Shown: one piece after another, positions 7,724 to 17,459 of the stretch
How positions within the stretch are numbered: position 1 is the stretch's first letter
How the letters are laid out: the number at the start of each line of letters is the position of its first letter
DNA from: Dehalococcoidia bacterium
GTDB taxonomy: Bacteria > Chloroflexota > Dehalococcoidia > Bin125
DNA length: 64,000 nt
Assembly: GCA_022825265.1 (NCBI GenBank)
Contig: JAJDXE010000001.1
Coordinates: 177,338 to 241,337 of the forward strand
Direction of reading: 5' to 3'
Made by a program: the position numbers and the translations under genes
The notes under the pieces: generated by a model
What the model was told of the DNA's origin: nothing
What the model saw: the letters and a program-made list of their open reading frames with translations, nothing else
The model's database searches: none

Positions 7724-9220
7724 ATGGACATCACTGCCAGCGGCCAGCCTGCACTCGAAACCGCCGCCGACCACCTGCTGATCTTCGCCACCAAGGATGA
7801 CGACATCCTCGACGGCGGCGCCTTGCGCCAACTCAACGAGGCCCTCAGCGGCGGGCTCGAACCGCTCGTCAAGTCGGGCGAACTGTCGGGCGCCGTCAAC
7901 GAGACCGTCGTCGTGCATACCTTCGGCCAGACCGAGGCGTCGCGGGTCATCGTCGCGGGTCTCGGACCGGCTGAGAAGATGGGGCTGGACGAGATCCGTC
8001 ACGCTGCAGCCAACGGCGCGCGCAAGGCCCGTTCCCTGTCTTCGGGGTCGCTTGCCGTTGCAGTCGATGGCGAGGAGTGCGGCCTGACGACCGAAGAGAT
8101 TGCCGGGGCAATCTGCGAGGGTCTTGACATGGGCCTCTATCGCTTCGATCGGCACCAATCGCCGAAGAAGGTCCCCAACGTGCTGGAGCGGGCGTCACTG
8201 CACTCGGGTAACGTCGCCGGCGTGCAAACGGGGATCGCGCATGGACGCTCGTTGGCCGGCGCAGCCAACTTCGCTCGCGACCTCGCCAACGAACCCTCTA
8301 ACCTGCTCACGCCGACGGAACTCGCCAACCGTGCGGAGGCCTGGGCCGCTGACCATGACGTCGACATTGAGATTATGGACGAGGCCGCCGCGGCTGAGTT
8401 GGGTATGGGCTCGTTCCTCGGCGTGGCCAAAGGATCGCACCAGCCCGCCAAGTTCCTGATCCTGCGTCATCGCGGCGGGGCAGACGAGCCAGGGCTCGGC
8501 TATTGCGGCAAGGGGATCACCTTCGATACAGGCGGTATCTCGATCAAGCCGGCAGCCAACATGGAGGCGATGAAGCAGGACATGTCGGGAGCTGCAGCGG
8601 TTGTGGCATCGATGGGTGCTATCGCCGACCTCAAGCTCCCCATCAACGTGACCGCACTCGCGCCCTGCACCGAGAACATGCCCGGTGGCAATGCAATCAA
8701 ACCCGGCGACCTGCTAACGGCGATGAACGGCGCCACCATCGAGGTGATCAACACCGACGCTGAAGGCCGCCTCGTGTTGGCCGACGCCCTGTCCTACGCC
8801 AATCACCTGGGACTCTCGCCGCTGATCGATGTGGCCACCCTGACCGGCGCTTGCGCTGTCGCTCTGGGCGATGTCGCAACTGGCGTTATGGCGAATGACG
8901 ATGACCTAGCGGCCGAAGTGATCGAGGCGGGCAGGCGGGCCGGCGAAAAGTTCTGGCAACTGCCGATGTTCCCCGAGTACGACGAGCAAATCCGCAGCCA
9001 GGTCGCCGACGTGAAGAACACCGGCGGACGCCTGGCCGGAGCGATCACGGCAGCCAAATTCCTCGCCCGCTTCGCCGGCGACACGCCCTGGGCGCACCTC
9101 GACATGGCCGGGACCGACGACGCCTCGAAGACTCGCGGCACGCAGGTCAAGGGAGCGAGCGGCGTGCCGGTCCGCTCGCTGGTTCGCTTCGCCGCCGCCC
9201 GCGCCGAGGCCTCGGCCTAA
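7724..9220 (+). CDS. pepA: leucyl aminopeptidase (M17)
   Basis: Cytoplasmic two-metal aminopeptidase that removes N-terminal residues from peptides. The M17 catalytic half is clear: GKGITFDTGG with metal-binding Lys and Asp at about 263 and 268, KQDMSGAAAV, and the family signature NTDAEGRL near 343-350. The N-terminal alpha/beta domain spans about 170 residues. At 498 residues it has usual length. A TAGGAT hexamer at 7658-7663 may be the -10 element, and a GAGAG stretch precedes the ATG. In some bacteria PepA also binds DNA; nothing here tells whether this one does. Confidence 0.95.
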   Translation: MDITASGQPALETAADHLLIFATKDDDILDGGALRQLNEALSGGLEPLVKSGELSGAVNETVVVHTFGQTEASRVIVAGLGPAEKMGLDEIRHAAANGARKARSLSSGSLAVAVDGEECGLTTEEIAGAICEGLDMGLYRFDRHQSPKKVPNVLERASLHSGNVAGVQTGIAHGRSLAGAANFARDLANEPSNLLTPTELANRAEAWAADHDVDIEIMDEAAAAELGMGSFLGVAKGSHQPAKFLILRHRGGADEPGLGYCGKGITFDTGGISIKPAANMEAMKQDMSGAAAVVASMGAIADLKLPINVTALAPCTENMPGGNAIKPGDLLTAMNGATIEVINTDAEGRLVLADALSYANHLGLSPLIDVATLTGACAVALGDVATGVMANDDDLAAEVIEAGRRAGEKFWQLPMFPEYDEQIRSQVADVKNTGGRLAGAITAAKFLARFAGDTPWAHLDMAGTDDASKTRGTQVKGASGVPVRSLVRFAAARAEASA

Positions 9221-9257
9221 ACTGCAAGCGGCGAGCTAGCTAGGAAGAGGCCCAATC

Positions 9258-9599
9258 ATGGCCGAGTTTGAACGCCTGACCGACCTTCCTGAGGAGGAAG
9301 AGCGCGCACTGCGGGACCAGTACCGGGCTGAAATGACGGAGCTCGCTGACAAGTTCTGCGAAGAGCGCGGCTACATCCTGATGAACGCCGATCAGACGAT
9401 CGAAGACTTCGTCAACATGCGGATGCGCTTCGGCAAGTTCTATTGCCCCTGTCAACCGGCCAACAACGACGACACGATCTGCGTCTGCGAACCGGTCCTC
9501 AACGGCCTGGTTGACTTCGAGGGCACCTGCTTCTGCAACTTCTTCACCCTGCCCGAAGGTAAGACCGCGATCAAGGACGAGGTTGCCCTGGATCTCTAG
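9258..9599 (+). CDS. ferredoxin:thioredoxin reductase catalytic-chain-like Fe-S protein
   Basis: A 113-residue protein with cysteine pairs CPC, CVC and CFC plus one upstream Cys (FCEERGY). The layout, with FGKFYCPC, then NDDTICVC, then GTCFCNFF, matches the catalytic beta chain of ferredoxin:thioredoxin reductase and its bacterial/archaeal relatives, which carry a 4Fe-4S cluster beside a redox disulfide. Spacings differ from the plant enzyme (9 residues between the first two pairs, 13 between the last two). No alpha subunit, ferredoxin or thioredoxin gene is adjacent, so partners lie elsewhere. Its stop codon overlaps that of the convergent neighbour in a shared CTAG. Confidence 0.75.
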   Translation: MAEFERLTDLPEEEERALRDQYRAEMTELADKFCEERGYILMNADQTIEDFVNMRMRFGKFYCPCQPANNDDTICVCEPVLNGLVDFEGTCFCNFFTLPEGKTAIKDEVALDL

Positions 9600-9940
9600 T
9601 TGTGGTGCTGGAAGATCGGCAACGGCGCCAGCGGCGCATAGATCTCGACTGAGAGTTCGTATACCTGGTCGGCCCAGGAATCCCAGTCCCGGCGCGCGAC
9701 CTGGGCTTGCTCGGACGAGAGAGCAGCCTGCACGACCGATTCGTCCTCGAAGGTGTAGCCCATCAGGTGGGCGCCGGCGATCGGGTCCGAGCCTCGCACG
9801 CGGAAGGCGGAGACGATTCCGGGAATCTCGAGCACATGCGGCAGGTGCGTACGTCGGTGCCAGTCCTCGAACTCCTCCAGGATCATCGGGTCGAGGCGCG
9901 CCCGGACGATCATGATCGGATGTGTCATCAGTACCGCCAT
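9596..9940 (-). CDS. small dimeric alpha/beta-barrel-like protein, function unknown
   Basis: A protein of about 114 residues. The pattern PIMIVRARLDPMILEEFEDWHRRTHLPHVLEIPGI, then a strand with GYTFEDE and a late helix with WDSWADQV, resembles EthD/ferredoxin-like dimeric alpha/beta-barrel proteins; this rests on the look of the sequence. No catalytic motif is certain, though the WHRRTHLPH histidines are the kind such proteins use. The frame is open to 10066, but the upstream part has poor coding look and the rpsO leader lies there, so ATG 9940 (or 9928) is chosen. Confidence 0.6.
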   Translation of the reverse strand: MAVLMTHPIMIVRARLDPMILEEFEDWHRRTHLPHVLEIPGIVSAFRVRGSDPIAGAHLMGYTFEDESVVQAALSSEQAQVARRDWDSWADQVYELSVEIYAPLAPLPIFQHHN

Positions 9941-10054
9941 GTTGCGCAGTGTCGCATACGTCACCGACGCTGAGAGGCCGTCCGAGGGTCGGGCCGCATG
10001 GGTCTGGTAAGGTCTAGGCAACGAGACGACACAGCGACACGATGCAGCGCAGCG

Positions 10055-10104
10055 GTCTCCGTTCAAGCCGGAGACAGGCGGGGAGCGGACGGCTTGGACA
10101 GCCG
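10055..10104 (+). promoter_or_regulatory. stem-loops in the rpsO 5' leader, candidate S15 autoregulatory RNA
   Basis: Two hairpins lie upstream of rpsO. GTCTCCG (10055-10061) pairs with CGGAGAC (10069-10075) around a 7-nt loop TTCAAGC. CGGCT (10090-10094) pairs with AGCCG (10100-10104). A TAAGGT hexamer at 10008-10013 could be the -10 element, giving a leader of about 165 nt. S15 is known to repress its own mRNA through leader structures that differ between phyla; that this one does so is inference. Confidence 0.35.
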
Positions 10105-10185
10105 CCAGCCGCGACGACGAGAGTCACGACCCAATCCAGCCCGTCGCGCATCATCGCCACATGGCCCACGTGGATAGGTGCACCC

Positions 10186-10452
10186 ATGCTGAGCAAAGAT
10201 GAGAAAGCAGCCATTGCCGAGCGCTTCGGACAGCACGAAAACGACACTGGCTCGCCCGAGGTCCAGATCGCACAGCTGACCGAGCGGATCTCACGGCTGA
10301 CCGACCACCTGCGCGAACACCGGCACGACTACCACACGCGGCGCGCCCTGATGAAGCTCGTCGGCCAGCGACGCCGCCAGCTTCGCTACCTCAACCGCGA
10401 GGATGTGAACCGCTACTCCACGCTGGTCAGCGAACTGGGTCTGCGCCGCTAA
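10186..10452 (+). CDS. rpsO: 30S ribosomal protein S15
   Basis: Primary 16S rRNA-binding protein of the small subunit platform. The 88-residue product has the invariant S15 pattern: [28 protein letters not shown] and the basic [10 protein letters not shown] stretch. The frame is open a further 144 nt upstream, but S15 always starts at about this point and the upstream residues are unlike the family, so ATG 10186 is right. pnp follows after 171 bp, the classical rpsO-pnp order. Confidence 0.97.
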   Translation: MLSKDEKAAIAERFGQHENDTGSPEVQIAQLTERISRLTDHLREHRHDYHTRRALMKLVGQRRRQLRYLNREDVNRYSTLVSELGLRR

Positions 10453-10623
10453 TTCAGCACGGAGTGGACCACGCGGGCGCTGTGCTCCGTCCCGGAAGAA
10501 CATCGGCGACGCGCTAACCGGGCGCCAGCGATCGACAGATCGCCGCCGAACAGACAGATCCTGTTGTTGAGGAAGCAGCGGCAGGGACAGCAAATACAGG
10601 GAAGTACAGGAACGCACCAACAC

Positions 10624-13341
10624 ATGGAAATCACTACCCGAACCGTCCAGCAGGAGATTGCCGGACGCACACTCACAATCGAGACCGGCAGGCTCGCCCA
10701 CCAGGCCGGCGGCGCCGTCACCGTTCGCTACGGCGACACGATGATGCTCGGCACCGCGACCGCCTCCAAGCCGCGCCCCGGGATTGATTTTTTCCCGCTC
10801 TCGGTTGAGTTCGAAGAGCGGCTCTACGCGGCCGGTCGGATCCCCGGTTCGTTCTTCCGCCGAGAAGGACGACCGACCACGACAGCGGTGCTTTCGGCGC
10901 GACTGACCGACCGACCGATTCGCCCGCTTTTTCCCAAGGGATACAATGACGACACGCAGTTGATCATCACGATCTTCTCGGTCGATATGGAGAACCCGCC
11001 CGACACCATGGGCACGATCGCCGCGTCGGCCGCGCTCTGCGTTTCCGACGTCCCCTTCGACGGCCCGGTCGCCTCGGTGCGGATCGGTCACGTTGACGAC
11101 GAGCTCGTCCTCCAGCCGACCTTCGCGCAGCTTGAAGTCTCCGACCTCAACCTTGTCGTCGCCGGCACCAAGGACGCGATCACGATGGTCGAAGCTGACG
11201 CGGGCGAGGTTCCCGAGTCCTTGCTGGTCGAAGCGCTGGCGCTGGGCCAGGAAGCGATCACCACGATTTGTGAAATGCAGGAGGCGCTCGCCTCTGAGGC
11301 TTCCACTACCAAACGCGAGTACACCCCTCAATCGGTCGACGCAGACATCCTTGCCGCGATCGAGGAGCAGATCGGCGAGGATCTGGTCTCTGCCCTTCGT
11401 GACGCGGAAGACAAGGCCGACCGGGATGCGCGCCGCTCCGCTGTCAAGGCGTCGCTGCTCGACAACCTCGATGAAGACGCCGACGAGGAGGCGCATCGCG
11501 ACGCCTTCGACGCGCTGGAGAAGCGCATCGTGCGGCGCAGCATTCTCGACGACGGCGTGCGGCCCGACGGTCGCGGTCACGCCGACCTGCGTCCACTCTC
11601 GGCCGAGATCGACCTGGTCCCGCGCACGCATGGCTCCGGCCTGTTCCAACGCGGCGAGACCCAGGTGTTGAGTTTCACTACGCTGGCCGGCTCAGGCATG
11701 GCCCAGCGCATCGATGACCTCACACCCGAGGACTCGAAGCGCTTCATGCACCACTACAACTTCCCGCCGTTCTCGACCGGTGAGACCGGCCGAGTCGGTA
11801 ATCCCTCGCGGCGCAGCATCGGCCACGGCATGCTCGGCGAGCGCGCCATGGCCGCCATCCTGCCGCCGTTCGAGGATTTCCCGTACACGATCCGGATCGT
11901 CTCCGAGGTTCTCGCCTCCAACGGTTCGACCTCGATGGCTTCGGTCTGCGCCGGGGTGCTCTCGATGATGGACGCGGGCGTGCCGATCAAGACGCCGATT
12001 GCCGGAATCGCCATGGGCCTGATCAAGGAAGACGACGAGGTGGCGATCCTGACCGACATCGTCGGCATGGAAGACCACCTCGGCGACATGGACTTCAAGG
12101 TGGCTGGCTCCCGCGACGGCGTGACCGCGCTGCAGATGGATATGAAGGTCAAGGGCATCGACCTTGAGATCCTGACCCGGGCGCTCGATCAGGCCCGTGA
12201 CGCCAGACTCCAGATCATGGACGTGATGACCGAGTGCATCGCTGCTCCGCGCGAGCAGATGTCGCCTCACGCTCCGCGCATTTTGCGGATCGACGTGCCG
12301 CAGGACAAGATCGGCCAACTGATCGGTCCGGGCGGGCGCAACATTCGCGCCCTGCAGGAGGACACCGGCGCCGACATTTCGGTCGAGGACGATGGCGCGG
12401 TCTTCATCACGGCCGTCGATCAAAAGTCCGGCGAAGCCGCGTACGAACGCATCTCAGCCATGACCCGCGACATCGAACCCGGCCAGATCTACACCGGCAA
12501 GGTTGTCCGCATCCTGCCCTTTGGCGCGTTCGTCGAGATGGTGCCGGGCAAGGACGCGCTGGTCCACATTTCCGAGCTCGCCGACTACCGCGTCGACAAG
12601 GTCGAGGACATCGTCAGCGTCGGCGATGAGATGCAGATCATCGTGATCGAGGTCGACAATCTCGGCCGCGTCAACGCGTCGCGCAAAGCCCTGCTCAACG
12701 GCGACACTGACTCTGGGCCACGAGAGCCGCGAGAAGTCCGTGAACCACGTGAGCGGCGCAGCCGAGACGATCGTGGACCACGTCGCGAGCGCGAACGGGA
12801 CCGCGAACCCAGAGATCTGAGAGAACCTCGCGAACCGCGACAGCGTCGACCTCGGGTCGCGCGTGATCCGGAACCGACTGAACCAGCAGAAGCTGAGGAG
12901 GTCGCTCAGGAGGAGCCGACCGTCGCCGCGGTTGAGACTCCGGAGCCCGAGGCTACTGAGGCGCCCGCTCCTACCCCGCTCGCTGCTGCATCTGCCGATG
13001 ATGACTCGGCTGCCGTTGCGCCGCCGCGTGAAGGCCAGCCGCGACGACGCCGTCGACGGCGTCGCCGAGGCGCAGGGCAGCAGCAGTCCGGCGATGGGAA
13101 CCAGCAGTCTGCGCCGGCCGACCCCAATCGTCAGCCGGAGGAACCGCGCGGCCAGCGTCAACCCAAGGGCAATGCGGAGGAGCAGGAAGAGCGCCAGCCC
13201 GACAGCAACGTCGCTCCGCGACGTCGCGGCGGCATCCTCTCACGCGTCAACATCCGCCGCGGGCAACCGCAGACCGAGGGTGACGGTCCGCCCCCGCCCC
13301 CGCCCCCGCCGCGCAGCGACTTCGGTGCCCCCAGCCGCTAA
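10624..13341 (+). CDS. pnp: polyribonucleotide nucleotidyltransferase (PNPase) with long charged tail
   Basis: Trimeric phosphorolytic 3'-5' exoribonuclease of mRNA decay. Residues 1-700 hold two RNase PH domains split by a helical domain. The phosphate-binding second PH domain follows MAQRIDDLTPED and GETGRVGNPSRR. Then come a KH domain with IGQLIGPGGRNIRAL and an S1 domain with GQIYTGKVVRI and PFGAFVEMVPGKDALVHIS. After the S1 domain there are about 200 extra residues: repeated PREP/RE-rich segments, an acidic Pro/Ala/Glu stretch, nine Arg in a row, a Gln-rich part and eight Pro near the end. The usual length is about 700, so the tail is a lineage-specific, probably disordered, addition. 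ATG 10624 is chosen because the frame's extra 20 upstream residues are not PNPase-like. Confidence 0.96.
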   Translation: MEITTRTVQQEIAGRTLTIETGRLAHQAGGAVTVRYGDTMMLGTATASKPRPGIDFFPLSVEFEERLYAAGRIPGSFFRREGRPTTTAVLSARLTDRPIRPLFPKGYNDDTQLIITIFSVDMENPPDTMGTIAASAALCVSDVPFDGPVASVRIGHVDDELVLQPTFAQLEVSDLNLVVAGTKDAITMVEADAGEVPESLLVEALALGQEAITTICEMQEALASEASTTKREYTPQSVDADILAAIEEQIGEDLVSALRDAEDKADRDARRSAVKASLLDNLDEDADEEAHRDAFDALEKRIVRRSILDDGVRPDGRGHADLRPLSAEIDLVPRTHGSGLFQRGETQVLSFTTLAGSGMAQRIDDLTPEDSKRFMHHYNFPPFSTGETGRVGNPSRRSIGHGMLGERAMAAILPPFEDFPYTIRIVSEVLASNGSTSMASVCAGVLSMMDAGVPIKTPIAGIAMGLIKEDDEVAILTDIVGMEDHLGDMDFKVAGSRDGVTALQMDMKVKGIDLEILTRALDQARDARLQIMDVMTECIAAPREQMSPHAPRILRIDVPQDKIGQLIGPGGRNIRALQEDTGADISVEDDGAVFITAVDQKSGEAAYERISAMTRDIEPGQIYTGKVVRILPFGAFVEMVPGKDALVHISELADYRVDKVEDIVSVGDEMQIIVIEVDNLGRVNASRKALLNGDTDSGPREPREVREPRERRSRDDRGPRRERERDREPRDLREPREPRQRRPRVARDPEPTEPAEAEEVAQEEPTVAAVETPEPEATEAPAPTPLAAASADDDSAAVAPPREGQPRRRRRRRRRGAGQQQSGDGNQQSAPADPNRQPEEPRGQRQPKGNAEEQEERQPDSNVAPRRRGGILSRVNIRRGQPQTEGDGPPPPPPPPRSDFGAPSR

Positions 13342-13375
13342 GGCGGCTGTGGATTGATCGTTGAGTAGGTGAACC

Positions 13376-14182
13376 ATGACCCGCCCCAGCATCCGAGTGG
13401 TGATGAGCGGCGCCGGCAATATGGGCCGCCAGATCATGACCGCGATCGAGGCCGCCGACGACCTCGAGCTGGTCGGCGCGCTGGATGGCTTGTCAAGCGA
13501 ATCCTCGGTTGAGATGGCCGGCCGACAGGTTCCGCTCAGTAACTCGCTCGATTCGCTTGCCGAGTGGTCGCCCGACGTCGTGGTTGACTTCTCCAACGCC
13601 GAGTGGACGATGCAACTGATCCCGGCCGCGGTCAGCGTAGGCGTCCGGCCCGTGATCGGCACGAGCGGCCTGTCGGACGACGCGATCGCCGACACCGAGC
13701 GACGTATCCAAGAGGCCGGTCTCGGCGGTGTGATCGCCGCCAACTTCGCACTTGGCGCGGTGCTGATGATGCATCTCGCCAACGTGGCAGCCCCGCTGTT
13801 CGACTCGGTCGAGATTATCGAGCAGCACCATGACGGCAAGGTCGACGCGCCTTCCGGCACTGCCGTTGCGACCGCCCAATCGATGCGCGAGGCCCGCGGC
13901 AGCGATTTCAACCGGAAGGATGCCGAGCGCCACAACGTCGAGGGCTACGACTCTCGCGGCGCTGCACTCGGCGGCGCGTCGCTGCACTCGGTGCGCCTGC
14001 CGGGTCTGGTTGCGCACCAGGTGATCATTTTCGGCGGCAATCACGAAACTCTGACGATCCGCCACGACTCGATGAGCCGCGCATCCTTTATCCCCGAAAT
14101 CCTCCGCGCCGTCCGCGCAGCGCCGGAGCTCGATCATCTCGTGATCGGCCTAGACCGGTTGCTCGGTCTACGCATCGACTGA
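13376..14182 (+). CDS. dapB: 4-hydroxy-tetrahydrodipicolinate reductase
   Basis: NAD(P)H-dependent reductase of the lysine/diaminopimelate pathway. The Rossmann start RVVMSGAGNMGRQI is at residues 7-20. The catalytic and substrate-binding region HHDGKVDAPSGTA at about 151-163 carries the His pair and Lys used in hydride transfer. GASLHSVRLPGLVAHQ is the usual late block. The 268 residues are a normal size. AGGTG lies just before the ATG. It heads dapB-asd-dapA, three steps of one pathway on the same strand with gaps of 44 and 98 bp, so co-regulation is likely. Confidence 0.96.
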   Translation: MTRPSIRVVMSGAGNMGRQIMTAIEAADDLELVGALDGLSSESSVEMAGRQVPLSNSLDSLAEWSPDVVVDFSNAEWTMQLIPAAVSVGVRPVIGTSGLSDDAIADTERRIQEAGLGGVIAANFALGAVLMMHLANVAAPLFDSVEIIEQHHDGKVDAPSGTAVATAQSMREARGSDFNRKDAERHNVEGYDSRGAALGGASLHSVRLPGLVAHQVIIFGGNHETLTIRHDSMSRASFIPEILRAVRAAPELDHLVIGLDRLLGLRID

Positions 14183-14226
14183 CTCGAACCAAGTAACCAA
14201 GACCACGTACAGCAAGGAGTCGCACC

Positions 14227-15252
14227 GTGGGACGTGAACTGACCGTTGCCCTCGTCGGAGCTACCGGCGTCGTGGGGGCCGAATTCCTCAAGTGCATGGA
14301 AGAGCGCAACTTCCCCGTCAAGGAACTCCGGCTGCTGGCGACGAAGCGCTCTGAGGGACGCGAACTCAGCTTCCGCGGCGAGACTCACATCGTGCATGAG
14401 ACCACGCACGACGCCTTCGATGGGGCCGATGTGGCGTTCATCTCCGCCTCGACGGCGGCGTCGAAGGAACTCTGTCCGGTGGCGGCGCAGAAGGGCGCGG
14501 TCGCGTTTGACGACTCATCCGCCTTCCGCCAGCAAGAGGGCGTGCCGCTGGTCGTGCCGGAGGTCAATCCCGAGGACCTGCGGCACCACAACGGGATTGT
14601 CTCGACTCCGAACTGCACCACGGTGCCGCTGGTGCTCTCCCTGCACCCACTGATCCGCGATCGCGCGGTAACCCGCGTGATCGCCGACACCTACCAGGCC
14701 ACCTCGGGCTCGGGCGGCGCGGCCGTGGTCGAGCTCAAGCAGCAGAACGCGGCGCTCGCCGGCGGTGACTCGATCTCGGATGAGCAAATCTCCGAGTATC
14801 CGAAGCAGATCGCCAACAACGCCCTGCCCCAGGTCGATGTCTTCCTCGACGACGGGTACACCAAGGAAGAGTGGAAGATGCTGGTCGAGTCGCGCAAGAT
14901 TCTGCACCAGCCGGAGTTGCCGCTGTCGGCGACCTGCGTCCGGATTCCGACCGAACGGGCGCACGCGATTGCGGTTCACGCCGACTTTGACCGCCCGATC
15001 ACGCCCGAAGAGGCGCACGAGCGCTGGGCGGCGCAGCCGGGTCTCTCGGTGATCGACGGGCGAGCGGCCGGTGAGTGGCCGACGCCGCTCGATGCCGACG
15101 GGATCGACGACACGCTGGTCGGCCGGGCGCGAGTCGACGTGACCAACCCCAACGGCCTCGCCTGGTGGGTGGTCGCCGACAACCTGCGTAAGGGCGCGGC
15201 GTTGAACATCGTGCAGATGGTCGAGTGGATGCTCGACGACGGCTGCCTCTAG
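14227..15252 (+). CDS. asd: aspartate-semialdehyde dehydrogenase
   Basis: Reduces aspartyl phosphate to aspartate semialdehyde, the branch point to lysine, methionine and threonine. The NADP-binding start VALVGATGVVG is followed by STPNCTT with nucleophile Cys at about 130 and the substrate-binding RIPTERAHAIAVHADF block. At 341 residues it is full length. The start is GTG, fixed by AAGGAG at 14214-14219 with a 7-nt spacer. It sits between dapB and dapA; the pathway partner aspartate kinase is not in the window. Confidence 0.95.
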   Translation: MGRELTVALVGATGVVGAEFLKCMEERNFPVKELRLLATKRSEGRELSFRGETHIVHETTHDAFDGADVAFISASTAASKELCPVAAQKGAVAFDDSSAFRQQEGVPLVVPEVNPEDLRHHNGIVSTPNCTTVPLVLSLHPLIRDRAVTRVIADTYQATSGSGGAAVVELKQQNAALAGGDSISDEQISEYPKQIANNALPQVDVFLDDGYTKEEWKMLVESRKILHQPELPLSATCVRIPTERAHAIAVHADFDRPITPEEAHERWAAQPGLSVIDGRAAGEWPTPLDADGIDDTLVGRARVDVTNPNGLAWWVVADNLRKGAALNIVQMVEWMLDDGCL

Positions 15253-15350
15253 GCCTACGCCGCCGGCCGACGCGGCGCTATGTCGGCGTAATCGCGTCTC
15301 CGACCTAGTAGCCTTGATTGCCAGACTGTGACTGACGGAGAGACCGAATC

Positions 15351-16274
<924 letters not shown>

Positions 16275-16285
16275 TCTAGCTCGCT

Positions 16286-16780
16286 ATGAAGTCTGAGGGC
16301 GCTGAAGCCTGGGGCTATGCCCTGCTGCTGACTCGCCGGGTACTGACGACTGCCTTGGCAGGCGCGACCGAAGATCAACTCCATCAGCCGACCTCAATTG
16401 GCTCGCTGGCCGAGTGCGCGTCGGCGGCCTGCGCAGCGGAGGCGGAGTTGATCTGGCCTGAGGATCTGCCGCCCGCCCAGCTCGATCCGCCGCAGACGCC
16501 GGTGCAAATGCTCTACGCGCTGGTTCGGCATCGCGCCGTGACCGAAGAGATCCTGATGCAGGCGAGCGACGCGACGATGCAATCAGCCTGGTGGACGCGG
16601 GCGAAGCGGCTGGCGCAGGACCCGGAGCAGACGCTGACCGAGTCGCTGCAGCAGCTTGCGTTGCAGGAGTTTGCGTCGGCAGTCAAGGCGACCATGATTC
16701 GCACGCGGATCGACACCGAGTGGTCACCGCAACTCGACCTCCAGGAACGCGCCCAGTCGGCAATCGCCGCCGCTCGCTAG
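16286..16780 (+). CDS. hypothetical protein, possibly DinB-like helical protein
   Basis: A 164-residue protein with helical pattern and no signal peptide or membrane segment. The spacing of helices and the opening ALLLTRRVLTTALAGATEDQLHQP recall DinB/YfiT-type four-helix proteins, but the metal-binding His triad is not clear, so this is only a suggestion. It starts 11 nt after dapA and may be its co-transcript. The stop codon overlaps that of the convergent lipoprotein gene in a shared CTAG. Confidence 0.45.
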   Translation: MKSEGAEAWGYALLLTRRVLTTALAGATEDQLHQPTSIGSLAECASAACAAEAELIWPEDLPPAQLDPPQTPVQMLYALVRHRAVTEEILMQASDATMQSAWWTRAKRLAQDPEQTLTESLQQLALQEFASAVKATMIRTRIDTEWSPQLDLQERAQSAIAAAR

Positions 16781-17391
16781 TACTCTCCGCACCTGTCGAG
16801 ATTCGGCTGGATCGGAGTGTCGAACACGCCTCTCAGATCGAAACTCATCTCAGCGACTCGACCCGGCAAGGGAACACGAACCCAGACTTCCTCGTGCCGC
16901 TTGGCTTCCCTCAGGAAGTGTGTGCCGTCGTAGATCTCCATCTGCAGCTCGTAGACGTCAAAGCCCCATCTTCGCCAGTTTCTCTGCAGCGAAGGTCCGA
17001 AGCTTGCCGTCGCCTCACGGGCCTCCGAAGGGCTCAGCGTGACCACTACTCCCTGCGCAGTCTCCGGATGACGACGAAACGCCTGGACGCCGACATGGAC
17101 AGTTTGGGTCAGTCGCTGGGTGTCGCAGAAGAAGAAAAGAGTGGCCCACTCAGCCTCGGGGTCGTCCAGGAATGACTTCACACCCAGAAACGTCCGAAGA
17201 CCAATCTCTTCGTCAATGTACGCACCTGCGGCGAAGTGCTCGCCCACGATTGGCTCTTCCGGCAGGATCGGCAGTGCGCTGGTTTCAATCTCAGCGGAAG
17301 GATCTTGCTTGTCCATTTGGCCGTCTTGCCCGCCTCGACAGGCGGCGCCAGACAGCACCAAGACACCGGCGAGCAGAATCAGGGTCCTCAT
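16777..17391 (-). CDS. putative lipoprotein, function unknown
   Basis: A 204-residue protein with a lipoprotein signal: hydrophobic residues 3-16 then LSGAAC, with the lipidated Cys at about 18. A short charged linker leads to a soluble domain with strand-rich pattern. Two Cys (in FFFCDTQ and near the C-terminal DRCGEY) might form a disulfide. I do not recognise the domain. The protein should sit on the outer face of the cytoplasmic membrane. No neighbour on the same strand helps to assign a role. Confidence 0.6.
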   Translation of the reverse strand: MRTLILLAGVLVLSGAACRGGQDGQMDKQDPSAEIETSALPILPEEPIVGEHFAAGAYIDEEIGLRTFLGVKSFLDDPEAEWATLFFFCDTQRLTQTVHVGVQAFRRHPETAQGVVVTLSPSEAREATASFGPSLQRNWRRWGFDVYELQMEIYDGTHFLREAKRHEEVWVRVPLPGRVAEMSFDLRGVFDTPIQPNLDRCGEY

Positions 17392-17459
17392 CGTGCTTGT
17401 CTATCACAGGGTGCCAATACGCTACTCCCATCGCTCAAACCGAGACACGAGGCTCCGCC

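Noticed and set aside
10052..10080. tRNA-like TTCAAGCC arm upstream of rpsO
   Set aside because: Only one arm can be drawn; no acceptor or anticodon stem fits, so it is taken as a leader hairpin.
10456..10490. Terminator or processing hairpin between rpsO and pnp
   Set aside because: Only 5-6 bp (AGCAC/GTGCT or ACGGAG/CTCCGT) around a 20-nt loop and no T-run; too weak to list as a feature.
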